51,547 nucleotides of DNA from Klebsiella pneumoniae. Lineage in GTDB: Bacteria; Verrucomicrobiota; Verrucomicrobiia; Limisphaerales; SXTU01. Made by a program: the position numbers and the translations under genes. Shown here in pieces: positions 49,514 through 51,547 of the stretch. Where the stretch lies: positions 1-51,547 of the forward strand of contig CALQJI020000033.1 in assembly GCA_943330855.2 (NCBI GenBank), read 5' to 3'. Each line of letters begins with the position of its first letter. Position 1 is the stretch's first letter. The notes under the pieces are model-generated. The model did no database searches. It worked only from the letters and a program-made list of their open reading frames with translations, and had not been told where the DNA came from.

Positions 49514-50833
49514 TTACAGGACATTGGCCGCCAGCTCGGCGAGGTCGGAGCGCTCGCCCCGTTGCAGCTCGATGTGCGCGGCGATGGCGTGGCCGCGGAA
49601 CTTGCTGATGATGTAGTTAAACCCATTCGAGGAGCTGTCCACGTAGGGGTTATCGATCTGATACGGGTCGCCAGTGAAGATGATTTTGGTGCCACTGCCG
49701 ACGCGGGTGACGATGGTCTTCACCTCCAGCGGCGTGAGGTTCTGCGCCTCATCAATGATCATGAACTGATTGGCGATGCTGCGCCCGCGGATGTAGCTCA
49801 AGGCCTCGACGACGATGGTGCCGTTGCGGAGCAGGTCGCTGCTGCGGCGGTGGTCGTTGCCCATGTTCAAATCGCTGAGCAGCTCAAGCGCGTCGTGGAT
49901 GGGCTGCATCCACGGGCCGAGCTTCTCTTCGAGCGAACCGGGGAGGAAGCCGAGTTCCTTACCCATCGAGATGGTCGGACGCGCGACGACAAGGCGGCGG
50001 AACTCGCGGTCCATCACGGTGCGTTTGAGGCCGGCGGCCATGGCCATTAGGGTTTTGCCCGTGCCCGCTTTGCCCATGAGGGTGATGAGTTTGACCCGAT
50101 CGTCGAGCAACGCGTCGAAGGCGAAGTGCTGCTCGCGGTTGCGCGGTTTGATGCCCCAGACGCCCTCGCGCACGTCCACGATGGGGATGAGCTTCTTGCC
50201 CGTCGCGTCCACCTTCGCGAGCACGGTGCGCTTCTGGTTCGCCACCTCCGTGAGCGTGCAATACTCGTTCGGGAAATACTGGCGGTTGGTGGGCAGCACC
50301 AACTCGTCCTCCGCACGGAACTTCACGATCTGTTCCGGCGTCACGACCATGTCGAAAATGCCGGAATACAAGTCCTGCAACCGCACGCGGTCGGTCTCGT
50401 AATCCTCGGCGGACAATCCGTGCGCGTCGGCTTTGATGCGGAGGTTAATGTCCTTGCTGACGAGCACCGTGGGCACTTCCGGCGTGCGCTGCTTCACCGC
50501 CAACGCGTGCGCGAGAATGCGGTTGTCCACGTTTTGAACCGTGGTGTGCAGGCCCCCGTCGCCATTGCCAACGCTGCCCTTGCTGTCGAGCAGGATGCGC
50601 AGGTGCCCGCCGTTCTGCAGCGCCACGCCCTCGCTCAAACGCCCGGTGCCGCGCAGGCTGTCCAGCATGCGCGAGACCCCGCGCGCGTTCTGCCCCAACT
50701 CGCTGGGATCACGCTTGAAGGTGTCCATCTCCTCCACGACCTCGATGGGGATGAGGACGTTGTTTTCCTTGAAGCTGAGGAGCGAGTTCGGATCGTGGAG
50801 TAGGACGTTGGTGTCGAGGATGTAGTTTTTCAC
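49514..50833 (-). CDS. PhoH-like ATPase with N-terminal PIN domain
   Basis: 439 residues. Residues 1-140 form a PIN nuclease domain (MKNYILDTNVLLHDPNSLLS; EVVEEMDTFKRD; VSKDINLRIKAD) with the acidic residues of the active site. Residues 235-439 are the PhoH ATPase: Walker A LMGKAGTGKTLMAMA (about 257), DEAQNLTPLEVKTIVTRVG as Walker B (about 350), and FTGDPYQIDNPY. Such PhoH2-type proteins are RNA-degrading or RNA-unwinding ATPases, cytoplasmic. The start ATG at 50831-50833 fits the family N-terminus. The neighbouring GST relic is 88 bp upstream on the same strand; no toxin-antitoxin partner is visible. Confidence 0.92.
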   Translation of the reverse strand: MKNYILDTNVLLHDPNSLLSFKENNVLIPIEVVEEMDTFKRDPSELGQNARGVSRMLDSLRGTGRLSEGVALQNGGHLRILLDSKGSVGNGDGGLHTTVQNVDNRILAHALAVKQRTPEVPTVLVSKDINLRIKADAHGLSAEDYETDRVRLQDLYSGIFDMVVTPEQIVKFRAEDELVLPTNRQYFPNEYCTLTEVANQKRTVLAKVDATGKKLIPIVDVREGVWGIKPRNREQHFAFDALLDDRVKLITLMGKAGTGKTLMAMAAGLKRTVMDREFRRLVVARPTISMGKELGFLPGSLEEKLGPWMQPIHDALELLSDLNMGNDHRRSSDLLRNGTIVVEALSYIRGRSIANQFMIIDEAQNLTPLEVKTIVTRVGSGTKIIFTGDPYQIDNPYVDSSSNGFNYIISKFRGHAIAAHIELQRGERSDLAELAANVL

Positions 50834-50921
50834 AAGTGAGACAGTGGACTTTACCGCCGCGCCTTTCCCCGGTAGCCAATCCGGAGTCGGGCGGACGATG
50901 TTTGGTTTTTGGAAAGCGCCA

Positions 50922-51437
50922 TCACTGAGTGATGTCAGCGGCCCGGGCCGTGGTCATGTGCGCATACCACGCGCGGATCTGCGGGTGCGCGGCGGGCAGT
51001 TCGTATTTACCGGAGGCGAGGAAATTACCAAGCATCCCATAAAGGTCGAAGTCCACGAAGCGCGGTCGCTCGCCCAGCAGAAAGGGCTGCTCCCGCAACA
51101 TCTGCTCGTAGGGCCGCAGCCGCACCGCCAGCGCCTCCAGCATGGTCCCCTGCTCCGCGCGCCACTGCTCCAGGCAGCCGCGCCCGAACTTCCGCTCCTT
51201 GTGCCGGACAAACGCCAACCGCTCCTGCGCCGGGATGACCTCGCGGTAGTGAACATCGTTGAGCTTGAACCCGAGCACCTCGATTTCAGCCTCAATATGC
51301 CGCCAGAGAATTGTCTGCAAGCCGCGCAAGTGAGCTGGGAATAGGCCCAAACCCAGTTTGGTATCCAGATACTCGGCGATCACCTGGGAGTCCTCGTCCG
51401 CAACGGTGTCCAGTGAAGGTGTGTCAAAGTGAGGCAT
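50922..51437 (-). pseudogene. Glutathione S-transferase lacking its N-terminal domain
   Basis: 171 residues can be read from an ATG at 51435-51437. EDSQVIAEYLDTKLG (about 15-29) is the last helix of a GST thioredoxin-fold domain, with the Glu-Asp-Ser that binds glutathione. The C-terminal all-helical domain is complete (YEQMLREQPFLLGERPRFVD … HPQIRAWYAHM). The first 50-60 residues, with the catalytic Tyr/Ser/Cys, are missing: a TGA lies 12 bases upstream of the ATG, in frame. The break falls inside the terminal inverted repeat, so this is either a true truncation or a join introduced at the contig end. Confidence 0.72.
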
Positions 51438-51547
51438 AGAGAGTGGTCAGGCGGGGCACGGCGGCGGCTTCCGTGAGGTTTTCTTGCAGCGCATGGCGCA
51501 ACCACCGGATGAACTTTACCGAGCGCTGGCTGGCCCGCCGGGCGCTG
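51401..51547. repeat. Right copy of the 147-bp terminal inverted repeat
   Basis: Exact reverse complement of 3-149. It contains the first 37 bp of the truncated GST frame and, read on the minus strand, the open protein-like tail ending at 51424. Confidence 0.9.

Noticed and set aside
49514..50833. PIN-PhoH as a toxin-antitoxin module (PhoAT-like)
   Set aside because: No small antitoxin frame overlaps or precedes its start. The upstream neighbour is a GST relic.

Overview
This window looks like a complete GC-rich contig from an uncultured Verrucomicrobiota bacterium, most likely of the Pedosphaera/Limisphaerales group. The evidence is the gene content. It includes a DUF1549/DUF1553 surface cytochrome-like lipoprotein, a fragment of a DUF1585 protein, cytochrome-c/WD40 proteins, a DUF6288 protein, an arylsulfatase and H-X9-DG-type pseudopilin remnants. 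The AccC has the sequence [11 protein letters not shown], and there are many dispersed palindromic repeats of the kind common in that group. No taxonomic search was possible, so the placement is inference.

Layout. 1-757: contig-end inverted repeat and two broken pseudopilin genes. 903-4226 (+): Tat-exported DMFase-like protein, hisC carrying an in-frame palindromic insertion, and a PepSY-like periplasmic protein. 4290-7916 (-): family-5 solute-binding protein and an ABC-F ATPase. 8281-10020 (+): PolX with a PHP domain. 10147-15028 (-): enolase-superfamily dehydratase, zincin-like secreted protein and DUF6288/PDZ protein, with a divergent PAS-AraC regulator at 15086-15835 (+). 16003-21273 (-): second ABC-F, NSUN/RsmB-like rRNA methyltransferase and LeuA. 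21620-24700: decayed TonB receptor, phospholipase-D/cardiolipin-synthase-like protein, lone PAS protein, tRNA-Val(CAC) and a DUF1585 remnant. 24959-28587 (+): UbiA prenyltransferase, diheme secreted protein and SMUG1-type uracil-DNA glycosylase. 28806-29936 (-): major porin with an intrinsic terminator. 30534-31781 (+): CvpA-like membrane protein. 31863-33949 (-): polyprenyl synthase, ECF sigma factor and putative anti-sigma factor, an apparent operon. 34244-41237 (+): LarB, cytochrome/WD40 protein, stand-alone CoaB, DUF1549/DUF1553 lipoprotein and SGNH hydrolase. 41298-42614 (-): sorbosone-dehydrogenase-like protein. 42860-49324 (+): hotdog thioesterase, O-antigen-ligase-like protein, AroQ, AccB, AccC and sulfatase. 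49514-51437 (-): PIN-PhoH ATPase and a GST lacking its N-terminal domain.

The genes are mostly housekeeping (histidine, leucine and shikimate pathways, fatty-acid carboxylase, CoA, isoprenoid quinone side chain, translation factors) mixed with the secreted degradative proteins typical of the phylum. I found no CRISPR array, phage, complete insertion sequence or obvious defence island.

The most striking feature is the repeat content. At least five families of dispersed palindromic elements lie between genes. Several also reach into coding sequence: one sits in frame inside hisC, one forms a linker in the DUF1549 lipoprotein, one appears to supply that protein's start codon, and others supply the stop codons of larB and polX. 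A second striking feature is a perfect 147-bp inverted repeat that joins the two ends of the window.
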